From: Ditylenchus dipsaci
Taxonomy: Eukaryota > Nematoda > Chromadorea > Rhabditida > Anguinidae
Assembly: GCA_004194705.1 (NCBI GenBank)
Contig: SADC01000841.1
Location: 1 to 64,000 of the forward strand
Direction: 5' to 3'
DNA length: 64,000 nucleotides
The notes beneath the pieces were generated by a model. That model had not been told where the DNA came from. It was given only the letters and a program-made list of their open reading frames with translations, and did no database searches. Made by a program: the position numbers and the translations under genes. Below, in pieces: positions 32,700 to 43,740 of the stretch (positions within the stretch are counted from its first letter, which is position 1; every line of letters begins with the position of its first letter).

Positions 32700-33592
32700 T
32701 TAAAATTCTGAGTCAGAATCGACAGAAATCACAACCAACCGTTCTCGTGTTAATTCGGAAATACCGCTGCGTTCAAAAACTATGGTTTCATAAGTGGAAT
32801 AAAAATTACCTAGGACCACTGACAATCCTAGCCACACTGAAAAGGTCATAAACACAAGCATCAACAAATAGCCCACAACACTTGGATTGAAAATAGCAAG
32901 GTTTGGATAAGATGGGCTCCAGAAAATAGTTGTTTTCGGTATCGACTTAATTTTTGGTATTTCAAATTTGATTATTAAGTGAGATATTAAAGTTAATTTC
33001 TTTGCATTTAAAAAGCTTAGAAGCTTCAATTTTATTTTTAAATCCAAGAGGACATTAAATTTTTCAAAAATCTCAATGTAAGTCATTTTTTCACCTATTA
33101 TATGCTTAAAAAGGCAGTTTCTCGGCAGTTAAAACCCTAAATTTCTATTATTTTAAGTGTATTTTTCAGATATAACCCTAATCGACACCAAGTTTTAAGT
33201 TAATAAATGTTAGCTAACTTTAAATTAACCTACTTGACTAGAGAAGCACCAAAGGATAAGTTAGGATCAAGGGTGTGACCGTTGGAGTTGCTTCCAGTAG
33301 TCTTATCTTGCTGTGCTCTCCTCCTGTTCTCTACCATTAACCTGCTCCATTTAAGTGCTTCAAAACCCACTCCAGCCAAAAACAAAATGAGACAACTAAT
33401 TATCATGCCTTTAAAAAGTTATTTAGAAGCAGGGTATTGCAAAATTCGAAACTCACTTCCAACACTCTTTACTGTCCAGAATTCAAAGAGGACAGTGTCA
33501 TCAATAGTAGAGTGAAAGTACATCCACATGTGATGCATACCTCCCATTTTATGTTTCATTCCACCATGATCCGTCATGTTTTTCATGTCCAT
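32700..33592 (-). CDS. Ctr/SLC31-family copper transporter (exons 33457-33592, 33234-33408, 32700-32916)
   Basis: Ctr proteins are trimeric plasma-membrane Cu(I) channels. The start ATG (33590-33592) opens a Met/His-rich copper-binding N-terminus (MDMKNMTDHGG, MGGMHHMWMYFHST). FEFWTVKS leads into TM1 (SMIISCLILFLAGVGFEALK). The 48-nt intron (GTGAGT...AAAG) and the next donor GTAGGT set the exon limits. Exon 3 carries TM2/TM3 with the M-x3-M pair (GYLLMLVFMTF), then LGLSVVLG. The conserved first half of TM2 (HLIQTLLFSIQV) is present but one frame away, so two compensating 1-nt changes seem to bracket it. The C-terminus (ERLVVISVDSDSEF) is unlike family members. A donor-like GTAATT after VVLG may mean the last exon is misread. 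Confidence 0.85.
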
Positions 33593-34090
33593 TATTTTCT
33601 ATAACCATATTTTCACGATGGACTTTCTCTATAACGTACCCCTAGGGACCATAGTGACAAGTTTTTTTGAAATTCGGATGGCGTCCCGTCCACCGTCAAA
33701 ATTTTTTTTACCGGGCGTCCGTCGTCCGTCCGGGTTTTCAAGAATATGACTGGACGGCCGTTAATGGAATTGGTGAGACAAAAAATTGAATGTTTATTTG
33801 TTGTATTTTATTTTTAACCTGCAAATTTCGCATTTTTTTACAATAGTAATAGTTTAATAGTAGTTCTTGTCAGTAAAATTTAGTTAGACTGCATATGTTA
33901 GACTTAAGTAAAGAGAGTGGAATTTTGGCAAGACGTGCCCGTCCAGACAGGATGTCGTTTGTCGAAAATTCGCCGGCTGTCCTATTTATAAAAAACCAAT
34001 GTCGCATCGCCGTTCTGCTCCGCATCGCCGTTCTGCTCCAGCGACGGGACGGGCCCGGCCGGACGGGCGGTCACTATACTGAGGACTGAT
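33593..34090. mobile_element. GC-rich hAT-like MITE
   Basis: CATAGTGAC at about 33653 and GTCACTATAC at about 34071 are inverted. Next to them are GTCCCGTCC / CCGTCCGTCCG-type runs, with their inverse at 34032-34068 (GACGGGACGGGCCCGGCCGG). Similar CCGTCCCG-rich pieces are at 58110-58210 and 63785-63932. Confidence 0.5.
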
Positions 34091-34440
34091 CTTAGAAGTA
34101 TGTTATAGAGAGATGGACAACCGGAATACATAGATTCTTTATATACATCGTAAGCGACAATATATATTTTTTTCGGGCGCTACTCGGTCTTCTCGGTTGA
34201 GTTAATTTCGACCGGGGCAAATCGATGAGACGACGATTTGCCCGGTCAAATTAAGGCAATTATGCACACACAATTGTGATTTTAACTGTTGCATAAGTTG
34301 ACTAAGAACAATATGAGGATAATGAAGAGTTTAATTTGTTTGCTTGTTAGTAATTATTTCTAGTAGTAAGCGTTGAAAAATAAAAAACTTCGTTTCGTAA
34401 ATTTTCGTATTGCTAAATTTCGTTTAAACAAAACCTACTG
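34091..34440. other. No gene; short inverted repeat
   Basis: AATTTCGACCGGGGCAAATC (about 34206) is inverted at about 34232 (GATTTGCCCGGTCAAATT). Otherwise featureless. Confidence 0.4.
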
Positions 34441-34705
34441 GTTGTGTATTGAGGATGTTTAAAGGGGATATCCAGGTGGAGCTATCCAAGTGAGAGCTGC
34501 TCAGGCGGGGTTATCCAGGAAGAGTCGCCCGCATGTTGATACCCAGGAGGTGGTCATCCATGTCCGAGTATTTAAATAATGTCACCCAGGTGGAGGTTTT
34601 CAGGTGGGGGTTACCAAGGGGGTCATATCTAGGGGCGAGTACCAAAGAGAGACGTACCAGGAGGGTATACAGCGGTATTCAGGTGGTTCAGGATGAATTA
34701 AGGAA
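34441..34705. repeat. Degenerate tandem repeat rich in CCAGGTGG
   Basis: Some 12 imprecise copies of a unit near TACCCAGGTGGAGGTTATC run through 34468-34695. The open frame across it is repeat-derived. The same motif (ACCCACCTGA, GGTGGTCATCCACCT) occurs near 2690 and 31570. Confidence 0.6.
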
Positions 34706-35573
34706 TCAGACTATAGTTTTGGTGCTTAAGAGACTACAATTATTTGTATAACTATTTCCAGGTATCGCTCACGAGATAAAAAAAACTCATAAAAACTCAT
34801 AAATAAACTCATGAAAATTTAAACTCGATAAAAAAAAACTTGTATGAGTGTTAAGAATTTCAAGTGAACACTCTAGGAAGGCTGTTCTCTTGTCTGTATT
34901 TTTATCTTCTTTTTCCTAAAAAAAATGTTCATAGTTCCACGGGTGGATCAGACCATACTGGAACCTGAAAGTTTCAGCAGCGGCCTTGGCCGTTGGTCTA
35001 TTATCTCTACCATTATCTAAGCTTTTTCATGTTTGAGATTGAAAAAACAATAACAATTTTTGTAGAAATTTAGCTGGTTTTTTAAATAAATTACTTTGTA
35101 ATTTATTTAAAATAGTGATACTTGTAAAGTGATTTTCAGCCTTGTTATGGCAAAACGCTTACATGTTCAAATAGAGAAAAAAATTCTGCATAAAAGTTAA
35201 AACTACAGGGGTTTTGACGATTGCCTATTTTTCTATGATTATTTTTATAAATATCGCCGGCAGGTTTATAAAAACGATATTTATTGCTATACACAAAAAA
35301 TGCAAACAAAAATCAGCAAATCTATAAAAAGAAAGTCTGGAAACTTAAAAATGTGAGATAAAAACAGTCAACATATAGTAAAAGAAACAAGATAGTCTTT
35401 AATTCATTTGTAATGTGTGTTCTAGGTCGATTGATTGGTTTGCAGTAGGTAGTAAGGTACTATAGATAAGGTGGAGAAGATAGCACAATTAGTAAATACA
35501 ATAATTGTTTAAAACAACAACAGCAAATGAACAATTTTGTATGTTAAACATCCCGTCTTATATTTAGATCGCG
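34706..35573. other. No gene seen
   Basis: AT-rich spacer, presumably including the 3' flank of the minus-strand gene that ends at 35574. No repeat pairs were found. Confidence 0.4.
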
Positions 35574-35669
35574 TCACTTTCTGATGGCGTTTGAGTTAGT
35601 ATTGTTTTGTTGCCAGTTTTGCACCAATTTTCTTGTATGGCCACCAAGCACTTGAAATTTGTTGTCTGT
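35574..35669 (-). CDS. Last exon of an unrecognised minus-strand gene
   Basis: The acceptor CTTTTTTAG precedes 35669. The frame reads TDNKFQVLGGHTRKLVQNWQ, then QNNTNSNAIRK and a TGA stop at 35574-35576. The phase (0) matches the exit phase of exon 36974-37087. It is polar and basic, likely a soluble C-terminal tail. Product unknown. Confidence 0.6.
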   Translation of the reverse strand, partial: TDNKFQVLGGHTRKLVQNWQQNNTNSNAIRK

Positions 35670-35984
35670 CTAAAAAAGAAAATATTTTGCTGTTGAAGGA
35701 CGCAAAAAGAGTAGCTATATCTCGCCAATGCATACATAACTTATTTAAAGTTTTATACTTATTGGATAGCTTCGGATTTCAGCTTTCAGATGTGTTGTCG
35801 AAGACCTGTTAGAATTTTAGCTTTTTCGGCTAACATCTAAAAAGTAGGAAAACAAGGCCTTTCTTGAGGAAATCTCGATCGTTTTAAACCAGGGTTCCCA
35901 AGTGTGCCAAAAAATCAGCATATATAATGACTGATTTATCAGCCAAAAATTTTTAAATTGCATTTTTATCATGTTTTCAAGCGG

Positions 35985-36260
35985 AATTTTGCCAAAATTT
36001 TGCTCTTCGGGTTGCCAAGTCCCTCAAATTTAATGCTGAATCCAACTGTAAAAACAGAATTCTTTGTTTATTGATAATTTCTGAGTACAGACCATTTAAA
36101 AAATCACAGATTTTCAAAAATTTGCCAAATCTGTGATTTTTTAAAACGGTCTGTACTCAAAAATTGTCAATAAACAAAGAATTCTGGTTTTGCAGTTGGA
36201 TTCAGCATTAAATTTGAGGGACTTGGCAACCCGAAGGGTAGAATTTCGGCGAAATCCACT
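35985..36260. mobile_element. Palindromic MITE in an intron
   Basis: GGGTTGCCAAGTCCCTCAAA (about 36007) is inverted at about 36215 (TTTGAGGGACTTGGCAACCC). CAGACCATTTAAAAAATCAC and its inverse flank the centre near 36128. Confidence 0.8.
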
Positions 36261-36973
36261 CAAATCCATCCACTCCTGAGAGGTGTGAGGCATTTTTTTT
36301 TTCAAAAAATTTAAAGTTATTCAATCAAAAAGTGTTAAGAAATGCTTCTTTTATCATGTTAAGCAGAAAAAATGAGTTCGGAAGGTGATTTTGGGTCACT
36401 TTTTAAAAAATCGGAGTATGGAGAGACTATAAAAGTACCTAAAAGTCTGCTGTTTTTCAACTTATGTCTATCATGTTGGCTTAGCTGCTACATAACTAAA
36501 AGCTGCAAGGTCAACAAGTTTGAGATGATTGTAAAACAGGGTTAAAATTTCAATCGCGAATTCTTTTATTTAGTGAGTAAATTTCTATATGGCCTTTAAA
36601 ATTTTTAGTTGTAAAATAAATATTTCTGAAATCGTATATAGAGACTTAGTATTTGAAGAAAAAGTTACCGCATTTTCGTAGATAGAAGACCTTCTCGAAA
36701 TTAGGTATTTTTAAATTAATTATTTTTGCTTTTGATCAACTTTTTAAAACCGGTCTTGTAGCTATGTTCATATCAAAATGTAGCCCAGATTTTCAGCTAC
36801 ATGTTGAAATATAACATACAATATGCATGAGGCTCAAAGCCAAAAAGTGGATCAAAAAGGCAGAAAATAAATTTTAAAATATATCAGAGGAAATACAGTA
36901 AGTTAAATTAGTACTAAAAGCCATAAATGTAGATTTCTTTAATCACTCAAAAAACTAAATAAAAGTAACTGAC

Positions 36974-37087
36974 CATCTCGTTCTTAGTACGATTCTTGCC
37001 ACTTCCACTCAGTTTATAATCCCGATGTCCTTGCTCAAACTCTGCTGCTAGTTGCTCTGCTCTGAACATTTCGTAATAGTTGATCAA
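36974..37087 (-). CDS. Exon of the same minus-strand gene
   Basis: The acceptor AAATTTAG lies before 37087 and the donor GTCAGT at 36968-36973. The 38 codons read LINYYEMFRAEQLAAEFEQG, then HRDYKLSGSGKNRTKNEM. Clear coding composition, phase 0 at both ends, joins to 35574-35669 without a frame break. Not recognised. Confidence 0.65.
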
Positions 37088-37666
37088 CTAAATTTGTTTA
37101 TAGTTAAAAAATACTAATTTTCAAGTTAAATCGAGCTGAATGAACGAAGAGAAAAAGGAACGCTGAATATTTTTTATTTATATGTCGCTCTAAAACAACA
37201 AAAGGTGACTAGAGCTATAGTGGCCATTTAGAAAAGATCACGAATAGAGAGAAAAGACAGCGAGAGAGGCATGTGAGCACACAGAGTTGTGTTTGTGAAG
37301 CAAAGGTGGTTTTTTGTAATAAGGAAATGTATTATTAATGTCATGACTTCCCTCTGGATCTCTCAACAATACTAAATTTGCCACAATAAACACTGAATTA
37401 TGGCCTTGACAAAATTTTGGCTTACAGGTTGAGCATTTTTAAAAACTTCCGTGTTTTTTAAGCAGCTAAAAAATTCACATCTGAATTCCTGTGTGCTAAT
37501 AAAACCTGAAATTTTCGGAATTTACCCTTCCCCGAATACTTCTTCGGGGCTACCTAAACTACCTTTGTTTAATTTTTAAAGCCTAAGACCTTAGGTTTTT
37601 GTAAATTATATAGCTCAGCTTCAATGAGATAAAAAGTCGAACAAAAAATAGGAAAGCATTTTCCTG

Positions 37667-37790
37667 GATACTTGAACTGAGTACCATATTTGATGAAGCT
37701 GGAGGAAGTAAACACATGGTTAGGGCCATATAGATGGCCGGCAGTCTCCAGTTTCAATACTTCAGTATCCAGTAAAGAGGTATAACCATC
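37667..37790 (-). CDS. Exon-like block of the same gene
   Basis: The minus-strand frame reads YTSLLDTEVLKLETAGHLYG, then PNHVFTSSSFIKYGTQFK. Donors are ambiguous (GTATCC or GTACTC). It is separated from the preceding block by only about 20 nt with two in-frame stops, and skipping these 20 nt restores the frame. Confidence 0.5.
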
Positions 37791-37807
37791 ACTTACTGTT
37801 ACTGACC

Positions 37808-37983
37808 ATCACCATTACTGACGGACTCCACGTTGATAATCTCAAGATTGTTCAGTTCTGAGGGTAACAGGTCATTTCGTGTGGCAATGGGTGACATTGA
37901 TATAGCATTTGGTGAGAAGTGGTTTTGCTACAGGGTGGTGTCTGAATATGAAAAGTTGCTGGATGAAGATGAGTCACTGTTTT
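37808..37983 (-). CDS. Exon-like block of the same gene with an in-frame TAG
   Basis: The acceptor TTAAAACAG precedes 37983. The frame reads DSSSSSNFSYSDTTL, then TAG, then QNHFSPNAISMSPIATRNDL and LPSELNNLEIINVESVSNGD. The TAG may instead be an acceptor (CCCTGTAG) with the exon starting at QNHFSP. A donor GTCAGT follows. Confidence 0.5.
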
Positions 37984-38000
37984 AATAAGAAATTAGTTAA

Positions 38001-38231
38001 AGGGCCATTGCACCTGTTTTGAATTGTCCCCCGCCAATTCAAATTTTTTGCCTAATCATTCAACTTCTGCACGGATTTTTTATCTTGGTTTCTAACAAAA
38101 CAAGGCCTAGAATTTAATTTTAGGTACAGTTTTGATAGAAACCAAGTTGAAAAATCAGTAAAGAAATTCAATGATTCAGAAAAAAATTTGAACTGGCGGG
38201 GACAACCGTTGTCGGAGACGGCAATGGCTCT
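38001..38231. mobile_element. TTAA-family MITE, copy 2, inside an intron
   Basis: The same sequence as 13471-13689 with scattered changes: AGGGCCATTGCACC at the left, TTGTCGGAGACGGCAATGGC at the right. TTAA precedes and TCAA follows. It sits between a coding block ending near 38257 and the acceptor at 37984. Confidence 0.8.
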
Positions 38232-38256
38232 TCAACAGTATTAAGCAAATAGAATA

Positions 38257-38475
38257 GTTGGCGCTACTAACTCGGTTGAAATCCGGTTTCTCGCTTGAGC
38301 AAAAATTTCATAGCATTCTTGCTTGGACCCTAACTATTGACGCTAGATAATATTTGGGTTGAAAAGCCAAGAAGAGGTTCCATTACTGGGTAGCCACAAT
38401 GGAGCTGAGCAGTCTGTGACATTGACACGGGTCGAACTTTGAATTGACCATGTCTCGAGATCTAAATTTGAAGCT
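38257..38475 (-). CDS. Upstream coding blocks of the same gene, frame unresolved
   Basis: The block 38257-38318 reads LGSKQECYEIFAQARNRIST, with donor GTTAGT after it. The block 38325-38475 is open in two frames: one with glycosylation-like sites (STRVNVTDCSAPLWLPSNGT), one basic (VVSFKFRSRDMVNSKFD). An acceptor TTTTTATAG stands at its 5' side, with a strong GTAAGT donor only 18 nt further upstream. I cannot settle the exon limits. A 53-nt intron (GTAATG...AATAG) between the blocks is possible. Confidence 0.4.
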
Positions 38476-38499
38476 GACGACCTATAAAAACTAACTTAC

Positions 38500-39045
38500 G
38501 CGGAATTGTTTCCTCTGACGAATGAGATCGAAATTATAAATTCCAAAGGCAGGAGTACACTATACGGCGTAGCTCGAAAATGCCCAAAATCATCTTTTTA
38601 TGACGTTTTAGATGCTAAAACATGCTTGAAATATGTTTTCAGGTGGCAAAAAGAGCCTCTATGTGCATTTATGATCAATTATGTGTAAGATAAGTGAGCA
38701 TCTCTAACTCTCAGCCCAGTGCGCCCCCGAAGGAAGCGCGAGGGTCTTGGGATCTTGAAGTTGAGATACGCACACACATACTTCTTTTTATCTGTACTAC
38801 GACACAGTGCTAAACTCTTTTCAAAATCACATACGATCTATCGAAATTTTGACTACTACACTCTGTATGTTGATAAAAAAATGTCACGTTTGCTTTGAAT
38901 TAGTTTATCTCAATGTTAAGGTTTTATCAAATGTTTCTTTTGCTCTAACCGCAACGCACTCCTTCCACTCGAGTGCACTGTACTTCTCCCAGTCAAAAAA
39001 TCAGTTTTCTGGCATTCGCCAAAAGTTTGGTATTCGCTACTAGGG
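38500..39045. repeat. Family A fragment, otherwise no gene
   Basis: 38640-38790 resembles the centre of family A (AAAAAGAGCCTCTATGTGCA, GCGCCCCCGAAGG, GAGATACGCACACACATACTT). The rest has no supported feature. Confidence 0.5.
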
Positions 39046-39772
39046 TCAAAAATTCGGCGCTACCGGAGTATAAACTAACCCCCCCCCCCCAAATGAAATT
39101 TTTCTGAAGTGTTTTCAAACACTCTATATCGACCAAAAACACCTCAGGAGTTCAAAAAAGACATTATTTTTGAGTTCTGGTTAATAAAAAATTGAGTTTT
39201 GGGACCACCCAAAAATAACGATTTTGACCATTTTCGAAGGGATTTAAGGGTGTATTAGGGTGCAAATGGACCAAAAATGCGCCAATTTAGTCTGAAAAGG
39301 AAGATGTTGAACATAGTTTTGTTGACTGGGCCTACCGCATAAAGAAAGTCTGGTATGCATACATTTTTTATGCATCCTGAGTCACTTTCGAGGGATTTGT
39401 GTCTAAGGTATATGGGTGTGCGCATCTCAACCCCAAGCAACCAAGCCCCCTGCGCCCCATTCGGGGGCGCAGAGTGCTTGGTTGGTTAGAGATGCGTGCA
39501 CTCACTTACCTTAGACATAATTCCGAGCAAGACTCTTGAACAAAATGCATTTAGAGGCTCTTTTTGCCCAGCTCCAGTGACCAAAACATGCTAAAACAGG
39601 CAAATGGTCGAAATTTCAAAATGCCCAAACTCAATTTTTTTATTTACCGGAACACAAAAATAATGCCTTTTTCGAGCTTCTGAGGCAATTTTAGGTCGAT
39701 ATAGGGTGTTTGGAAACACTTTTAAAAAAATTTCATTTGGGGGGTTATACTCCGTAGGGTCAAAAATTCTTA
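39046..39772. mobile_element. Family A palindromic element, complete copy
   Basis: The left arm (CGGCGCTACCGGAGTATAAAC, read as overlapping pieces, then TATATCGACC) is inverted in the right arm (GGTCGATATAGGGTG, TATACTCCGTAGGGTC). The centre carries a GC-rich hairpin around 39440-39480 (CCCCATTCGGGGGCGCAGAG), flanked by TCTAAGGTATATGGGTG and its inverse. About 730 bp, no coding potential. Confidence 0.8.
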
Positions 39773-40609
39773 TTTACCTGACACCCCTAAAAGTTCGTTC
39801 TCGCGTGTTTTCAGCCCAGTTTTTTTAAATTTTTTCAAATAATTCTAATTCTAAAAATTACTAAAAATTTTAAAGATCCTATAAACTTTTATTGGCGAAA
39901 CTAGTTTTTAATTGCTGATCAATTTTTTTTTCACTTTTTTAGAGATGCTAAGAATCAAGCTTAGAAAAATTAAAATTGTATTGACAAACCGGGATCACCT
40001 TTTAGTCAGTATCAAATTTCAGGGTCAAAGGTGAAAAAAATTTTGAATAAGAATTTGTTGGTGCTGGTATATATATACAAGTAGCGCCAAATCTTTTTAA
40101 AAAGTACCTTTCGATACCCTGGCCTAAAGCCTGAAAAATCACAAAAAACCGACAGAGGACCAACTGAGTACTTTATCAGGTAGTGAGAAGTCAGGTTTGC
40201 ACTTCAATCCAGCACTTCTTCTTCTCACTCAAACTAGTTGTTTCCAGCACTATCAAGCCAGCGACAGAAGTTTGACGAGGAAGAGATCGTTCGCGGTTCA
40301 GACTTTATTTGAGAAACAAAAAGAAATCCTGTATAGTCGGAGAAGAAGCCTAATAGTTTTTTTCTGTCAAAAGATGTTAAACTCGGTAGTTAAAGAAAGA
40401 TACTATTTTCGGTGAAATTTGGTTCTTTCGCCCGAATATAACCGAAAAATAGTAGAAAATGTCGCGTGACAAATTCTACTAACAGTGTAATTTGAAAACC
40501 CGCTAAAGAAAGATGTTGTTGAAATAAATTTTGATGCTTGTTAACTTTGTTCGGTTAAATTTATATGAAGATAGTAAAACTTGGTAGTTAAAAGATGTAA
40601 GTGTAGTAT
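39773..40609. other. No gene seen
   Basis: AT-rich. The open frame at 40197-40415 has no coding-like pattern or splice context that I trust. Confidence 0.4.
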
Positions 40610-41000
40610 TTTTGGGTATAGACGTTTCTCGAAAATGAAACTTTTTTCATTTTCGAGAAACGTTTCTCGAATTTGAAACTCAAAAGAGTAAAATATCTCT
40701 AGGTGTATACCTTATTTAGACATATCAAGGGTATTTGGCTGAATGTGATGGCCAAAGTCCAGCATATTCCACATTGCGGGGGTTAGGGGTTAACACATGT
40801 ATGTACGCTTATCCCTTGCAATGTGGAGTGTGCTGGTCTTTGGCCGCGAAGCGGCCAAATACCCTTGGTATGTCTAAATAAGTATCTTTACAGTATACAT
40901 ATATACCCCTAGAGATATTTTACTCTTTTGAGTTTCAAATTCGAGAAACGTTTCTCGAAAATGAAAAAAGTTTCATTTTCGAGAAACGTCTATGCACCGT
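40610..41000. mobile_element. Palindromic element with TTTCTCGAAAATGAAA termini
   Basis: AGACGTTTCTCGAAAATGAA at the left is inverted at the right. Each arm also contains an internal palindrome (AAACTTTTTTCATTTTCGAG). The centre (about 40730-40870) has CATTGCGGGGG, GCAATGTGG and GCGGCCAAATACCCTT; its inverse recurs at 56886-56940. Confidence 0.8.
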
Positions 41001-42206
41001 ATTTTTGCTCCGAAATCACAGTTTTGGTATACAGGGTGAAACAAAAAAATTGTAATATTTTTTGGAAATTATAGTTTTAATTTTTAAAATTTTGGTTGCT
41101 GTTTTGGTGAACAGTGTGTTGACATATATTTTCCTATCTGTTATTTAACCTTAGGTGGCTCCCGGGTAGCATAAGCACTGTCATCGATTTTCCTGTGGAA
41201 ATCGATGGGGCAAGGGGTTACGTTCACCAATTTTCTAAATATGGTAGAATTCTTTTGATTCACTCTGTAATCAAACCGTGGGTGACAAATCGATGCTTTT
41301 GTCCTTAGAAACCGTTTTCGGAACACGTTTCTCGATATAATATTATGATTATCACAATATTATGTATATCGAAGTAAAAAAACCTAAGAGTTCATTTATT
41401 TAATTTACCTGTCGGCGAATTTACCGTCGTCAAATTCACTGTTAGCGAATTTACCTAGAGCCGTTTTTGCATGTAGCTGAAAATATTCAAATCTTCCTTT
41501 CTAGCTACCTATATCTTCACCCACTTAACAAAAGTGGGTCTGCCGAAAAGGGCAGGAAAATGTGTGTGGGAGGAGCTGTTACTTTTTAAATTTTTAACAA
41601 AACCTAAATTTGCAGCTAATCAGGCAAAGAAAAACTCAAGAAGTCTCGTTTCCTACTCTCTAAACCTATTTTGACACTTCTACGGGTCTGAAATTGTATT
41701 ATAGTGCAACAAAGTGTGTTACAACTCAATTATACTTTTTAAAATCGTTTAAAACAAATATTTGCTAAATATTGTTGACAAGACCAAGAGTTTAGCAAGA
41801 ATTTACCCCTGCCCTGAAAAAAAAACATTCCCACACTTCTCTCTAGCTCTATTCCCTCACGAATAAGAAGCCTATTCAACATTTCACGTCTCTTTTTCCG
41901 TTTTTTCTGCTCCAAAATGGCAAGAGACGAAAAATATATTCTCGCTAAGCGGCTTACATATCTTCTGCAGGCTTCCCCCTATTTTATTGCTGCAATGACA
42001 GAGTGAGTGAGACAATTATATATATATATACTGCACAGGATAGACTCAATAGAAAAAGTGTTAATCTACTTTTTAATTTTCGTCAGCATAATTTTCTCGC
42101 AAACTGAATTTGCTGTGATCTGCTATAGTATGTCGTTTTGTAGGATGAAAAAGGTTTTGGCCAGAGTAACCGAAACCTTGGTTTATCGAATTTTAGGCAT
42201 GTTTTA
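41001..42206. other. No gene; foldback-end fragment at 41405-41466
   Basis: 41405-41466 (GGCGAATTTACCGTCG, AGCGAATTTACCTAGAGCC) matches the right end of the foldback element at 30596-31868, including the terminal CTAGAGCC. CGATTTTCCTGTGG and CCACAGG-type repeats at 41183-41205 form a short hairpin. No gene is seen. Confidence 0.5.
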
Positions 42207-42670
42207 AGGCGCATTCACAATGAGGAGTCTGTTCGCGGATGCTAAAACAGACTACTCACTGAGAATCTCCGAAACAGAATCCTCGCTTTTTTCCTGTTTA
42301 CCCAAAATTATTCAGTTGGCGTGGTTTTTTATTTTCCAGTTGCTTATTTAGCTTCTCACATCATATAGTTGAGGTTTAGGGCTACCAAATGAGCTATTAA
42401 CTAAGTAAACATTGCTTCGAAAACTTAGATAAAATTCTAATACTCCGCCCAAAAATCCTAACTCGAATTCGAGTGCCGGAGTCTTTTTTTAACTCAATTT
42501 TTTCAACAACATCCACTGCATCAATGCCTCATTTAGTAGCCCTGATTCTTAGCTACAAGATGGCACACAAATAATAATTTTTGAAAATTTTTTTAAAAAA
42601 GTTATGGCTATTTCCGTGTGACAAATCTGATTTAGGATCCGCAAACAGACTCCTCATTGTGAATGCGCCT
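42207..42670. mobile_element. PIF/Harbinger-type MITE, complete copy
   Basis: AGGCGCATTCACAATGAGGA at the left is inverted at the right end. TTA stands on both outer sides (42204-42206 and 42671-42673), the 3-bp target typical of PIF/Harbinger. The interior is homologous to 23082-23558. Non-coding. Confidence 0.85.
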
Positions 42671-43254
42671 TTAGTCGCTGCAAACAACATGAAAGGCAAA
42701 AAGATGAGTGGGAAATCACTTGTGATAAAAACAAACTTTTGACCAAATTTGACTTAGTGACTAAGGTTAACCAACCTGAAAGGATACCCAGATACCTAAA
42801 AAGGTGGTCAAGCTAAATTGTTGGCTAAAAGTATTCTAGAATAATTCATCTTGGTGCCCCGAGGCTAAATGTTCAATTTTGGTTCAAAAAATTTTAAAAA
42901 TGGTCAGCCTAACCTACAACGAGCTTTTCCGCTGACTTTTTTTGCTTTTTCCGTCGTTCGGAGTGCCTAAAACATGCTGCAATCAAAAATACGGAGCATA
43001 CTCTGTTTATTTTAGATAATAAAAGTTGACTTAACATTAGTTAATTCGAAATTACCGTATTTCTTCTAATAAACGAGCATGCCTGTTTATTTTCAATCAT
43101 TTCCTAGGGTGCCCATTTATTAGAGACTGCCGCTTTTTTTTTCGATCAAAAATTTATTTATCTTCAACTTATCCTTCAATTTAATTTATCTTTCAATTTT
43201 TGATCTTACAGGTTTTTTGAATTCCGGTCGGGGCAAACATCTATTATTTTTGAC
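42671..43254. other. No gene; CCGTATTT half copy at 43053-43140
   Basis: CCGTATTTCTTCTAATAAAC at 43053 marks one terminus of the MITE family. ATTTATTAGAGACTGCC at about 43116 may be the diverged other end. Confidence 0.5.
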
Positions 43255-43740
43255 TCAAATAGCTTTTAAGGTAGCCTCAGGCCAGTTGCACCTTGTGGTG
43301 TGTCCAGATGGTAGTGCGGAGGTATTAGTCCCGAGAAAGTAGTACTAAGGAGGTAGTACCAAGGCAATGACTAGGTATGAAAAGTTTATTTGTTTAATTT
43401 TAGTGGCCAAGAGGACGATGGGGGCTGTTGCGGTTGTCATTATCTCTATGTGACGAAAGTTGCGGTTACGGGCTCAAATATATAAGTTCTAATCACTAGG
43501 TACTGCCATGTGTGGGTATGTGGGTAACACCTGAGCACTTCAATCAATCTACCACCACCTGGATACCAATTAAGTGCCACTGTCTATGCACTTCCACCTG
43601 AGAACCGATACCTAGTCACTGCCTTGGTACTACCTCCTCAGTACTACTTTCTCGGGACTAATACCTCCGTACTACCATCTGGACACACTACGGAATGCAC
43701 CTAGCCTGAGGCTACCTTAAAAGCTATTTGAAACACAAAT
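43255..43740. mobile_element. Long-TIR element with GTAGTACTAAGGAG repeats
   Basis: The left arm (TAGCTTTTAAGGTAGCCTCA, GTCCAGATGGTAGTGCGGAG, GGAGGTAGTACCAAGG) is inverted in 43590-43738. The unique centre (43385-43560, including GGGGCTGTTGCGGTTGTCAT) is repeated inverted at 62755-62930 without the arms. Confidence 0.8.

Noticed and set aside
34533..34751. Open frame with mixed composition on the plus strand
   Set aside because: It runs through the CCAGGTGG degenerate tandem repeat and has no gene-like features.
37808..38475. Recoding of TAG as a sense codon, suggested by TAG codons inside apparently continuous coding text
   Set aside because: The ATPase and the 29587-30058 gene have no in-frame TAG over hundreds of codons. 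The TAGs here coincide with possible acceptors or uncertain frames, so splice or indel explanations are simpler.
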